Shown: piece by piece, positions 55,307-64,000 of the stretch
Numbering within the stretch: position 1 is the stretch's first letter
Layout: the number at the start of each line of letters is the position of its first letter
Source of the DNA: Desulfuromonas sp. KJ2020
GTDB taxonomy: Bacteria; Desulfobacterota; Desulfuromonadia; Desulfuromonadales; SZUA-540
NCBI RefSeq assembly: GCF_024197615.1
Contig: NZ_JAKUKE010000001.1
Span: 1,406,773 to 1,470,772 of the forward strand
Direction of reading: 5' to 3'
DNA: 64,000 nucleotides
Translations under genes and position numbers: made by a program
Notes under the pieces: generated by a model
Told to the model about the DNA's origin: nothing
The model's input: the letters and a program-made list of their open reading frames with translations, nothing else
Database searches by the model: none

Positions 55307-56166
55307 TTTCTGGCCGTACCGACCAGGTCAAAGAGGGTGATTTCCGGCCGGCAGAGAAAGCGGACAGGAAGCAGGCTGGTGCCGATGCCTCGATTGACGT
55401 AAAGGGGGGTGGCGGTGGGGCCGACGCGGTACAGGCCGCTGACAAAGCCGCCCGTATAGCGGGGGAGGTAGAGGGGGGAGAGGAACGGCAGACGAACCTG
55501 ACCGCCGTGGGTATGGCCGCAGCAGATCAGGTCGAGGCGGCCATCCAGTTTTTCGTGGTTGAAGGCCGGCACATGAGAGAGGAGCAGGTTGGCCCGTCGG
55601 GGGTCTGCCTGCTCCTGCAAGGCCAGGAAATCGCTCTCGCGGGAAGGGTAGTCAAGTCCCAGCAGCGACAGCTCAATCCCCCCGGCTTGCACATCCTCCC
55701 GCTGATTGATGAGCAGGGTGATGTCGATTTTTTTGAACTGGCGGCGCAGGGGCTCTCCTTCGATGCGCGCCCAGTACTCCCAGTTTCCCTGTACGGCGAA
55801 GATGCCGGCCGGTGCTTGCAGAAGTTGGAGAAACTCCAGCGCCCCAGGCAGGTTTCGGCTTTCCTCGATATAGTCGCCGGTGAGCAGGATGATATCCGGC
55901 TGCAGGGCGTTGGCGGCCTCGGCCACCCGGCGGAAGTAGGGGCGAAACGGGCCGATGTGGGTGTCGGAGAGTTGGACGATCCGCACTCGGGTGCCGGCGG
56001 GCGCCTTGGGCAGAGGGATGTCCACCCGCTCGATCTGCAGGGCTGTCGGTTCGCGCACAAAGGCGTTGCCCAGGGCTGCTCCTCCCAGACCCAGCCCTGT
56101 CCACTGCAAAAACCGTCGCCGGGACAGCCCCTTTGTCGGACTTTTGGGTGTTTTTTTTCTCTTCAC
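55303..56166 (-). CDS. Metallophosphoesterase (YkuE/YaeI-like) with a GNWE site
   Basis: This 287-residue phosphoesterase has the metal motifs SDTHIGPF near residues 67-74, LTGDY near 94-98, GNWEYW near 128-133 and CGHTHGG near 226-232. The N-terminus holds a twin-arginine-like signal SRRRFLQWTG at about 15-24, so it may be exported folded and act on a phosphate ester, perhaps a lipid, outside the cytoplasm. In most family members the third motif is GNHD/E; here Trp replaces the His. The GTG start at 56166 has GGAG ahead. It ends in a CTAG palindrome shared with aroF. Confidence 0.85.
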   Translation of the reverse strand: MKRKKTPKSPTKGLSRRRFLQWTGLGLGGAALGNAFVREPTALQIERVDIPLPKAPAGTRVRIVQLSDTHIGPFRPYFRRVAEAANALQPDIILLTGDYIEESRNLPGALEFLQLLQAPAGIFAVQGNWEYWARIEGEPLRRQFKKIDITLLINQREDVQAGGIELSLLGLDYPSRESDFLALQEQADPRRANLLLSHVPAFNHEKLDGRLDLICCGHTHGGQVRLPFLSPLYLPRYTGGFVSGLYRVGPTATPLYVNRGIGTSLLPVRFLCRPEITLFDLVGTARN

Positions 56167-56227
56167 GCGCGCTCCGAGGTGAGGTCAACTTGCAGGGTGT
56201 CACGGCGGCCGCCGCCGATGAAGGCCC

Positions 56228-56256
56228 AGTATAATTCAGTTGCCGGTCGATGGCCA
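56228..56256 (-). promoter_or_regulatory. Candidate promoter of the metallophosphoesterase gene
   Basis: On the minus strand TGGCCA (56251-56256) and TATACT (56228-56233) have a 17-base spacer. The -10 is good and the -35 is weak. Confidence 0.4.
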
Positions 56257-56269
56257 GCGCCACCCTGTC

Positions 56270-56298
56270 TTGCCCCTGTCGGTGGTCTGATATATAGT
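56270..56298 (+). promoter_or_regulatory. Candidate promoter of the flavodiiron gene
   Basis: TTGCCC (56270-56275) and TATAGT (56293-56298) have a 17-base spacer, about 59 bases upstream of the ATG at 56357. Confidence 0.5.
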
Positions 56299-56356
56299 TG
56301 TAATTCCCGCCGGGATTAAATTGACAGAAACCCCTTTCCGCAAGGGAGAGAAGACT

Positions 56357-57559
56357 ATGAACCAAGCACGTGAGATCTGCCCGGGCGTCTACTGGACCGG
56401 CGTGAAAAATCCTGACCTGCAGGTGTTCGACGAACTTTTTCCCACCCGCCAGGGGACGACCTACAACGCCTACCTGGTCAAGGGCAAGGACAAGACCGCC
56501 CTGATCGATACAGTCAAGGAAGAATTTTCCGACGAATATTTCGATATCCTTTCCAGCCTTATCGGTACGGAAAAGATCGACCTGGTGGTGGTCAATCACA
56601 CCGAACCCGATCACACCGGCGCGCTGGAAGAGTTGGTGCGGCGGCATCCCGAGATCGAGATCTACTGCACTCGCGCTGCCGATAATTTTCTCAAGCAGCT
56701 CATCGATATTCCCCTCAAGACCCAGGTGGTGGCCGAGGGGGACGAGATCGATCTGGGCGGGCGCACGCTGCGCTTCATCCTCGCCCCGAATCTGCACTGG
56801 CCCGACACCATGTTTACCTATCTGCCCGAAGAAGAAATCCTTTTCAGCTGCGATGCCTTTGGCGCCCATTTCTGCGGCGACGGCCTCTATGACGATGAGG
56901 TCGGGGATTTCTCGGGCGAATATCGCTTCTACTTCGACACCATCATGCGCCCCTTCAAGGAGAAGATCCGCGAGGCGGTCAGCAAGGTGGTTTCCCTGCC
57001 CATCCGTCTGGTCTGCCCGTCCCATGGCCCCTTGCGCCGGCAGGGAGCCAAAGAGTCTATCGACGGTTACGCCCGCATGGCGGCTCCCCCGGCAGACGAG
57101 GGACTGCGCGCGCTGACCCTGACCCTGTCTCCCCACGGCAACACCCGTACCATGGCCGCCGCGGTACGTCGAGGGCTGGAAGAGTTCGGGATCAAGGTGG
57201 TGGAGTTGGCCCTCTATGAGGCCGAGGAGGGCGAAATCCGCGATGAACTGGAGCAGGCCGATGCCCTGCTGATGGCGACGCCGACCATCAATCGCGATGC
57301 GCCGCCGCCGGTTTGGAAGGCCCTCTCCCTGCTTTCCACCGTAACCCCAAGGGGGAAGGTCGCCGGTGTTTTCGGTTCCTACGGCTGGAGCGGAGAAGCG
57401 GTCAAGTTGGTGGAGGATCGTCTGGCCGGTCTTAAATACACGCTGCCCGAAGAGGGGATTCACTTCCGCTTCAAGCCGACGGAGGCCGACGTGCAGGCCT
57501 GTCAGGAATTCGGCCGCAAAATCGGGCGCTATCTGATCGAGCACCATAAGACCGATTGA
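56357..57559 (+). CDS. Flavodiiron protein (A-type, FprA/ROO-like)
   Basis: This 400-residue cytoplasmic protein joins a metallo-beta-lactamase-type domain (about residues 1-250) to a flavodoxin domain (about 255-395). Di-iron ligands are present: His81, Glu83, Asp85, His86 in HTEPDHTG, His147 in NLHWPD, Asp166 in CDAFGAH and a late SHGP histidine. Such enzymes reduce oxygen to water or nitric oxide to nitrous oxide with electrons from a rubredoxin. There is no fused rubredoxin and none nearby. The ATG at 56357 has GGGAG ahead; an upstream TTG in frame is less likely. It fits oxygen or NO defence in an anaerobe. Confidence 0.92.
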   Translation: MNQAREICPGVYWTGVKNPDLQVFDELFPTRQGTTYNAYLVKGKDKTALIDTVKEEFSDEYFDILSSLIGTEKIDLVVVNHTEPDHTGALEELVRRHPEIEIYCTRAADNFLKQLIDIPLKTQVVAEGDEIDLGGRTLRFILAPNLHWPDTMFTYLPEEEILFSCDAFGAHFCGDGLYDDEVGDFSGEYRFYFDTIMRPFKEKIREAVSKVVSLPIRLVCPSHGPLRRQGAKESIDGYARMAAPPADEGLRALTLTLSPHGNTRTMAAAVRRGLEEFGIKVVELALYEAEEGEIRDELEQADALLMATPTINRDAPPPVWKALSLLSTVTPRGKVAGVFGSYGWSGEAVKLVEDRLAGLKYTLPEEGIHFRFKPTEADVQACQEFGRKIGRYLIEHHKTD

Positions 57560-57659
57560 GGCTGACGCTCTGTTGCCCATGCCATGCCCCGACGAGGGAT
57601 TCCCCTCCGCCGGGGTTTCTGTGTCCATCTCATTGTGATTAAAGGAAAGGTGACTCGTT

Positions 57660-59000
57660 TTGCTCTCTCACATCATGTCCACCGTCAATGGATTTGTCTG
57701 GGGCCCGGTGATGCTGGCTTTTCTGGTCGGCACCGGCGTCTATCTGAGTTTCCGTCTCGGATTTCTGCAGTTTCGTCAGTTGCCCCGGGCACTGCGGCTG
57801 GTCTTCAAAAAGCCGGACGGCGAGGCCCTCGAGGGGGACATCTCGCCCTTTCAGGCGCTGACCACCGCCCTGTCGGCGACAATCGGCACCGGCAACATCG
57901 CCGGGGTGGCCACCGCCATCTTTCTCGGCGGTCCCGGCGCCATCTTCTGGATGTGGGTCTGCGCGCTGTTCGGTATGGCCACCAAATACGCCGAGGCGGT
58001 ACTGGCCGTCAAATACCGCGAACATCTGCCCGACGGCACCATGCAGGGCGGCCCCATGCGGTATATCGCCGAAGGGTTGGGTCTGAAGTGGCTCGGCTGG
58101 ATTTTTGCCCTTTTCGGCAGCATCGCCGCCTTCGGCATCGGCAGCATGGTGCAGTCGAACTCGGTGGCCCTGGCCCTTGAGGATGCCTGGGGGGTCTCGC
58201 CCCTGGCCAGCGGCATCGTCCTGGCTGTGCTGACCGGTATCGTCATCATCGGCGGTATCCGCCGCATCGGCAAGGTGACGGAAAAACTGGTGCCGATCAT
58301 GGGCGTTTTCTACGTGGCCGGCGCTCTGCTTATCCTCGTTCTCAATGCCGACAAGGTTCCCGGGGCTTTCGCTCTGATTTTCAGTCACGCCTTCGCCCCG
58401 GCCTCGGCGGCGGGAGGTTTTGCCGGCGCCGCTGTCTCCGCCGCCATCCGCTTTGGCGTGGCCCGGGGGGTTTTCTCCAACGAGGCGGGCCTGGGCAGCG
58501 CCCCCATCGCCCACGCCGCCGCCAAGACCAAAAGCCCGGTCCGGCAGGGACTCATCGCCATGACGGGGGTCTTTTTCGATACCATCGTCGTCTGCTCCAT
58601 GACCGCCCTGGTCATTCTGTCTACGGGCGTCTGGACCAGCGGCGCCACCTCCAGCGCTCTGACCCAGGCCGCCTTTAACGCCGGCATGCCCGGCCCCGGC
58701 GGGCTCATTGTCACCATCGGCATCGCCGTTTTCGCCTATTCGACCATGATCGGCTGGGCCTACTACGGCGAGGAGTGCATCGAATATATTTTCGGCATGA
58801 AGGCTCGCACCCCCTACCGTTACATCTTCTGCCTGGTCATCGCCCTCGGCGCCGTGCAGAAGGTCGGCTTCGTCTGGGACTTCAGCGACACCATGAACGG
58901 CGCCATGGCCATCCCCAACCTGATCGGTTTGATCGGTCTCTCCGGGGTGGTGGTGAAGGTGACCCGTGAGGCTCTGAGCGAACCGGAGAAATACCTCTGA
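57660..59000 (+). CDS. Sodium:alanine/glycine symporter (AGCS family)
   Basis: This 446-residue inner-membrane protein has about 11 membrane segments and the AGCS signature regions, such as GTGNIAGVATAIFLGGPG near residues 76-93 and VFSNEAGLGSAPIAHAAA near 271-288. It should import alanine or glycine with Na+. The start is a TTG at 57660 with AAGGAAAGG nine bases upstream; an ATG at 57675 is the alternative and lacks a ribosome site. It lies 100 bases after the flavodiiron gene; a weak CCCCG/CGGGG dyad lies in between. priA begins just after. Confidence 0.92.
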   Translation: MLSHIMSTVNGFVWGPVMLAFLVGTGVYLSFRLGFLQFRQLPRALRLVFKKPDGEALEGDISPFQALTTALSATIGTGNIAGVATAIFLGGPGAIFWMWVCALFGMATKYAEAVLAVKYREHLPDGTMQGGPMRYIAEGLGLKWLGWIFALFGSIAAFGIGSMVQSNSVALALEDAWGVSPLASGIVLAVLTGIVIIGGIRRIGKVTEKLVPIMGVFYVAGALLILVLNADKVPGAFALIFSHAFAPASAAGGFAGAAVSAAIRFGVARGVFSNEAGLGSAPIAHAAAKTKSPVRQGLIAMTGVFFDTIVVCSMTALVILSTGVWTSGATSSALTQAAFNAGMPGPGGLIVTIGIAVFAYSTMIGWAYYGEECIEYIFGMKARTPYRYIFCLVIALGAVQKVGFVWDFSDTMNGAMAIPNLIGLIGLSGVVVKVTREALSEPEKYL

Positions 59001-59047
59001 TCACCACGGATGACCAAGGGGCGACTTGCCTGATTGCCACCGTCGCC

Positions 59048-61213
59048 GTGGCCGCCCCCCTCGATAAAACGCTCGCCTATCGGGTGCCGGCGGCACTGGC
59101 GCCGGCGATCCGGGTCGGGGTGCGGGTGCGGGTGCCACTGGGACGGCGGCAGGCCACCGGCTATCTGCTGGCGGTGCAGGAAGGGAAGGATGACGGGCTC
59201 AAAGAGATCGCCGAAATCCTCGATCGCGAGCCCCTGTTCAGCCAGGAGTTGGCGGCCTTTTACCTGCGGGCGGCGGACTACTACCTCTACCCGCCGGGCG
59301 AGGCCGTGCGCACGGCGCTGCCGGCCGGGTTGTCCGGGCGTGGGACCGATGTGGCCGTGCTGCGCGAGCGGATCTATCTCCCTCTCGAACAGGAGGGGCA
59401 GCCTGCGGGCGGACGCCAGCGGGAGATTCTCGATTATGTTCGTCGGCAGGGGAGGGCGACTCTGACGGGTATCCGGGGGCAGTTCCCTTCCCCCTATGCG
59501 CCTCTGGCCCGCCTGGTCGCACTGGGCTTTGTCCGGGAAGACGAGGCGGAGAAGGTGCGCGACCCTTTCCTCGCCGCCCCTGTCCCCGCCGACGTGCCCG
59601 TAGAGCCTTCCTCCGATCAGGCCGAAGCCCTGGAGGCGATCGAGGGCGCCCTTGAGGCCGGCGGATTCGCGCCCTTTCTGCTGCACGGCGTCACCGGCAG
59701 CGGCAAAACGGAAGTCTACCTGCGGGCCATCGCCCGGGCCGTGGCGCTCGACCGCACCGCCCTGGTACTGGTGCCGGAAATCGCTCTGACTCCCCAGCTG
59801 GTCGGCCGTTTTCGGGCCCGTTTCCGCGACGGCGGTCCGGTCATTGCCGTGCTGCACAGCGGCCTCTCGGACGGCGAGCGCTACGATGCCTGGCGGGCCA
59901 TCGCCCGTGGGGAGGTGTCGATCGTCATTGGCGCCCGCTCCGCCCTCTTTGCCCCCCTGGCGAACCTCGGCATCATCGTGGTGGACGAGGAACACGAGGC
60001 CAGCTACAAGCAGGGGGAAGGGTTTCGCTACAACGCCCGCGATCTTGCGCTCATGCGGGCGCAGATGAGCCAGGCGACCATCGTGCTGGGCAGCGCCACC
60101 CCGGCCGTCACCACCTGTCACCGTGCTCTGGAAGGTCAGATGGGGTATCTGCGCCTGACGGGGCGGGTGTCGGAGCGCTCGCTGCCGGCCGTCGAGCTGG
60201 TGGACATGCGCGGCGAAGCCCTGACCGGCGCCCTCTCGTCGTCTCTCGCCAGCGCCCTCGAGGGCAATCTGGAAAAGGGGGAGCAGTCCCTGCTGCTGCT
60301 GAACCGGCGCGGGTTTTCCCCCTACCTGCTCTGCGCCGATTGCGGCGCCACCTTCCGCTGCCCCAACTGCGAAATCACCCTTACCTATCACCAGGGTGCT
60401 CGCCAGCTGCGCTGCCACTATTGCGACTATCACCTGACGCCCCCCGATCTCTGCCCCTCCTGCCGGGGCGGTGCCATCCTGCCCGAGGGGACAGGTACCG
60501 AGCGGCTGGAAGAGGAATTGCGCGGCCTCTTTCCGCAGGCTCGCATCGCCCGCATGGATCGGGACACCATGGGTCGCAAAGGAGCCCATGGGCAGCTGGT
60601 GTCCCGCATGGAGGCCGGCGAAGTCGATATTCTGGTCGGCACCCAGATGGTCGCCAAGGGTCTCGATTTTCCCGGCGTGACCCTGGTGGGGGTGGTCAAC
60701 GCCGATTCAACCCTCAATTTTCCCGACTTTCGCTGCGCCGAGCGCACCTTCTCTCTGCTCACCCAGGTGGCGGGGCGGGCCGGGCGGGGTGAGAAGGCGG
60801 GGCGCGTTCTCATCCAGACCTATTCTCCCGAGCACTATGCCCTGGCCTGCGCCGCCAACCACGATTATGGCGACTTTTTCGAACAGGAAATCGGCTTTCG
60901 TCAGGAGCTGGGCTATCCCCCTTTCGGCTATCTGGCCAACCTGGTTCTCGCCGGCAACGAGGCGGGCAAAGTGCAGAGCGCGGCGGATACCCTGGCTTTG
61001 GCTCTATCCGAAATGGCCGGGCCGGTCGAGGTTCTCGGTCCGGCTCCCTGCCCGTTGTCCCGTCTTCGCGGCAAAACTCGCGTTCAGATTCTGCTCAAAT
61101 CCCCCCAGCGTCCCCCCCTGCGCCGCCTTCTGCACCGACTCGCCGTTATGCGGCATAAAGTCGGGGCGGGCGTCCTTCTCTCCATTGATGTCGATCCTCT
61201 CGATATGCTGTGA
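59048..61213 (+). CDS. priA: Primosomal protein N' (replication restart helicase)
   Basis: PriA reloads the replicative helicase at stalled forks. The protein from the GTG at 59048 is 721 residues, with an N-terminal DNA-binding domain, Walker A HGVTGSGKTE near residues 219-228, DEEH box VVDEEHE near 317-323 and eight zinc-binding cysteines (CADC, CPNC, CHYC, CPSC) near 435-475. The start is odd: the usual first strand (IATVAV) is encoded just upstream of this GTG with no ATG, GTG or TTG before it. Candidates with better ribosome sites are CTG at 59030 or CTG at 58997. Translation may begin at a rare start. It follows the symporter stop by 48 bases. Confidence 0.92.
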   Translation: MAAPLDKTLAYRVPAALAPAIRVGVRVRVPLGRRQATGYLLAVQEGKDDGLKEIAEILDREPLFSQELAAFYLRAADYYLYPPGEAVRTALPAGLSGRGTDVAVLRERIYLPLEQEGQPAGGRQREILDYVRRQGRATLTGIRGQFPSPYAPLARLVALGFVREDEAEKVRDPFLAAPVPADVPVEPSSDQAEALEAIEGALEAGGFAPFLLHGVTGSGKTEVYLRAIARAVALDRTALVLVPEIALTPQLVGRFRARFRDGGPVIAVLHSGLSDGERYDAWRAIARGEVSIVIGARSALFAPLANLGIIVVDEEHEASYKQGEGFRYNARDLALMRAQMSQATIVLGSATPAVTTCHRALEGQMGYLRLTGRVSERSLPAVELVDMRGEALTGALSSSLASALEGNLEKGEQSLLLLNRRGFSPYLLCADCGATFRCPNCEITLTYHQGARQLRCHYCDYHLTPPDLCPSCRGGAILPEGTGTERLEEELRGLFPQARIARMDRDTMGRKGAHGQLVSRMEAGEVDILVGTQMVAKGLDFPGVTLVGVVNADSTLNFPDFRCAERTFSLLTQVAGRAGRGEKAGRVLIQTYSPEHYALACAANHDYGDFFEQEIGFRQELGYPPFGYLANLVLAGNEAGKVQSAADTLALALSEMAGPVEVLGPAPCPLSRLRGKTRVQILLKSPQRPPLRRLLHRLAVMRHKVGAGVLLSIDVDPLDML

Positions 61214-61263
61214 TTGAAAAAGAGGCAACACGCCCTTTCCTCTCCCTCCTTAGACGATTTTTT

Positions 61264-61280
61264 TGCGCAATCATTGTGCA
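61264..61280. promoter_or_regulatory. Dyad in the gdhA upstream region
   Basis: TGCGCAAT and ATTGTGCA (61264-61271 and 61273-61280) form an 8-bp dyad with one mismatch about one centre base. It has the form of a regulator site, but I cannot name the protein. Confidence 0.35.
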
Positions 61281-61336
61281 GAGAGCGGATTTTTTGAGTA
61301 ATTGCTGAGCAGCCAATGTACTCAGTGATTAAGATA

Positions 61337-61361
61337 GGGGCAGCTTGCCCCCGGTTGGGGG
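61337..61361 (+). promoter_or_regulatory. Two mutually exclusive hairpins in the gdhA leader
   Basis: GGGGCA/TGCCCC (61337-61342 with 61346-61351, loop 3) and CCCCC/GGGGG (61348-61352 with 61357-61361, loop 4) compete for the same C-tract, so only one can form at a time. This is an arrangement seen in attenuators and riboswitches. No known riboswitch consensus was recognised here. A T-tract does not follow directly. Confidence 0.4.
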
Positions 61362-61390
61362 AAAGGAAATTGTTCTTTATGATTAATGTG

Positions 61391-61408
61391 TTAGCAGTGA
61401 TGTGCTAA
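61391..61408. promoter_or_regulatory. Candidate operator TTAGCA-N6-TGCTAA
   Basis: A perfect 6-bp dyad with a 6-base spacer lies about 115 bases upstream of the gdhA ATG. It could bind a dimeric regulator of glutamate metabolism. The remaining leader (61410-61520) holds only small hairpins and no gene. Confidence 0.35.
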
Positions 61409-61411
61409 TAA

Positions 61412-62869
<1,458 letters not shown>

Positions 62870-62898
62870 GAGATCCATTCTGTATACCGTACCTTCGA

Positions 62899-62925
62899 GG
62901 GCCCGGCTTGCCGGGCCCTTTTTTT
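62899..62925 (+). terminator. Intrinsic terminator of gdhA
   Basis: A perfect 9-bp GC stem (62899-62907 with 62910-62918) with a 2-base loop is followed by seven T residues. Confidence 0.92.
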
Positions 62926-62951
62926 ATAACTGCAGCCGTCTTTCTTGTTGT

Positions 62952-62980
62952 GTGCCATGGCGCACATGTGGCACTTTTTT
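62952..62980 (+). terminator. Second, weaker terminator-like hairpin
   Basis: GTGCCA (62952-62957) pairs with TGGCAC (62969-62974), with inner complementary bases, followed by TTTTTT. It may back up the gdhA terminator or have another role. Between it and 63099 I see no gene. Confidence 0.5.
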
Positions 62981-63099
62981 CTGAAGCGGAGAACCATCAG
63001 ATATGGTATCCAGCTTGGCGATCCGAAGGTTTTTCTGTTCTGCAGAAGCGTTTATGTCCATAGCCCTGCCTCTACGGCCTGAGATTTGTTTAATTGGCC

Positions 63100-63127
63100 T
63101 GGACTGAAATGAAAAAAAGCCTATAAT
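63100..63127 (+). promoter_or_regulatory. Promoter of the GH114/PelA-like gene
   Basis: A perfect -10 TATAAT (63122-63127) has TGGACT (63100-63105) 16 bases upstream as a weak -35. The expected leader of about 130 bases to the ATG at 63264 shows no clear riboswitch or gene. Confidence 0.6.
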
Positions 63128-63263
63128 CTGGCCCGATTGTCGAACCGGCATGACTTTTGGATGGAGATATGGCGGGTGTTTCAAATATGCCCTCTTTTTG
63201 GTGATATGACCGATATCTGTTTTGGGTGATGCGAGTCTTTTGGCCCCCTGCCAAGGTTTCCCC

Positions 63264-64000
63264 ATGCTGCGAATTGTACTGTTTCTGTCGCTGTTGCTTT
63301 ATGCCGCCCTCGCCTTTGCCGAGCCGTTCACGGTGGCGTTCTACTACGCCGATAGGCCCCCGGTCGAGGAATTACAGGCTTTTGATATCGCCGTCGTCGA
63401 CCCCGGCGCCGGTTTGTCTCCCTCAGAATATCGGTCCAATCACAGTGAACTTTTTGCCTACGTCAGTGTCGGTGAGGCGGAACCCTTCCGTTCCTATTAT
63501 GCCGAGATGGAGTCCGCCTGGCTCCTGGCTGACAATCCGGCCTGGAAGACCAAGGTACTCGATGTTGCCAATCCCGAGTATCAGGCTTTTTTCCTAGAGC
63601 GGATCATCGATCCTCTATGGGCTGCCGGTTACCGTGGCTTTTTTTTAGACACTCTCGATTCCTACCTTCTCCTGAATGATGATCAACGTCAAAAGGCCTT
63701 GCAAAAGGGCCTTATCACCATGGTTCGTGGAATTAAAGAGCGTTACCCGGAGGCCCAGCTGATACTGAACCGCGGCTTTGAAATTCTGGATGAGGTCCGG
63801 GATGTGACCTTGGCCGTGGCTGCCGAATCTCTCTTTCGCCGCTTCGATCCCCTGACCGGTATTTACGGTGAAGTGACTGAGGCGGATCGGCGCTGGCTGC
63901 TGCAACGGTTGAACGAGGTTCGTCGGGCCGGACTCCCGGTCATCGGCATCGATTATGTGCCCCCGGGCCAAAGGGAGCTGGCTCGTGCCACCGCCGGTCA
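63264..64000 (+). CDS. Secreted GH114-type hydrolase, PelA-like N-terminal part (cut by the right edge)
   Basis: The open frame runs off the right edge after 245 codons. A signal peptide (about residues 1-19, ending AFA) leads into a domain of the TM1410/GH114 family with the typical strands FTVAFYYAD near 22-30, VVDPGAG near 44-50, YVSVGEAE near 66-73 and FFLDTLDSY at 126-134. GH114 domains cut alpha-1,4-galactosaminides; in PelA they act on the Pel exopolysaccharide and are followed by a deacetylase. AAGG lies eight bases ahead of the ATG. The rest of the gene and likely pel genes are outside the window. A free-standing GH114 enzyme is the alternative. Confidence 0.8.
   Translation, partial: MLRIVLFLSLLLYAALAFAEPFTVAFYYADRPPVEELQAFDIAVVDPGAGLSPSEYRSNHSELFAYVSVGEAEPFRSYYAEMESAWLLADNPAWKTKVLDVANPEYQAFFLERIIDPLWAAGYRGFFLDTLDSYLLLNDDQRQKALQKGLITMVRGIKERYPEAQLILNRGFEILDEVRDVTLAVAAESLFRRFDPLTGIYGEVTEADRRWLLQRLNEVRRAGLPVIGIDYVPPGQRELARATAG

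Noticed and set aside
55673-57628. A 651-codon minus-strand frame across the flavodiiron gene and into the metallophosphoesterase
   Set aside because: It crosses two genes in the wrong frame and shows no domain.
58820-60589. A 589-codon minus-strand frame opposite priA
   Set aside because: PriA motifs on the plus strand are complete; this frame is Gly/Gln/Arg-rich noise.

Overview
The window reads as chromosomal DNA from a GC-rich anaerobic or microaerobic Gram-negative bacterium. The gene set points to the Desulfuromonadia (Geobacter, Desulfuromonas and Pelobacter relatives). The clues are an LL-diaminopimelate aminotransferase (dapL) route to lysine, several c-type cytochromes (a di-haem peroxidase, a tri-haem lipoprotein and a mono-haem cytochrome), larB/larC, RNase J, a DUF4212 plus solute:sodium symporter pair, a flavodiiron-type protein, and HEAT-repeat and HD-GYP proteins. 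This placement is inference from gene content; no ribosomal or tRNA gene was seen to confirm it.

Layout. Positions 1-5.7 kb: the start of an unrecognised minus-strand gene cut by the left edge, a P2-type cation ATPase, a di-haem cytochrome c peroxidase, a tri-haem lipoprotein with a long Ala/Glu-rich stalk, and a tandem DUF1508 (YegP) protein. Positions 5.7-19.9 kb: one long minus-strand run, hslV-hslU-argB-argD-argF-(zinc ribbon/RDD protein)-argG-(NUDIX)-(divergent nitrilase-like protein)-argH-(lipoprotein)-dapA-dapB-dapL. It joins a protease, most of arginine synthesis from glutamate onwards and the lysine/diaminopimelate branch. Positions 20-38.9 kb: another minus-strand run with plsC, rnj, uppP, ftsK, larB, larC, pgpA, cinA, a PAS/GAF sensor kinase, thpR, recA, a pilT-like ATPase, recX, alaS, a cupin and a receiver-kinase hybrid. 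Positions 39-43.2 kb: ssb and a small HEAT protein on the plus strand face an HD-GYP protein and a large HEAT protein whose N-terminal domains look related to each other.

Positions 43.2-56.2 kb are mixed: an isochorismatase coupled to a long-chain acyl-CoA synthetase, coaE, an esterase, an IclR regulator divergent from a universal stress protein, a TIM-barrel isomerase-like protein, a DUF4212/symporter pair, truD and trmB, a cytochrome c, a DAHP synthase, and a metallophosphoesterase sharing its stop palindrome with that synthase. Positions 56.3-64 kb on the plus strand: flavodiiron protein, an AGCS alanine/glycine symporter, priA with an unusual start region, gdhA with a structured leader and a tandem terminator, and the first 245 codons of a GH114/PelA-like secreted hydrolase cut by the right edge. 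That last gene suggests a polysaccharide (Pel-type) locus begins there.

Biologically the window is mostly core metabolism and housekeeping. The parts that are least explained are the nitrilase-like and NUDIX proteins inside the arginine cluster, the stalked tri-haem lipoprotein, the paired HEAT and HD-GYP proteins, the priA start, the gdhA leader, and the partial genes at both edges. No CRISPR array, insertion sequence, prophage, tRNA or rRNA was seen.
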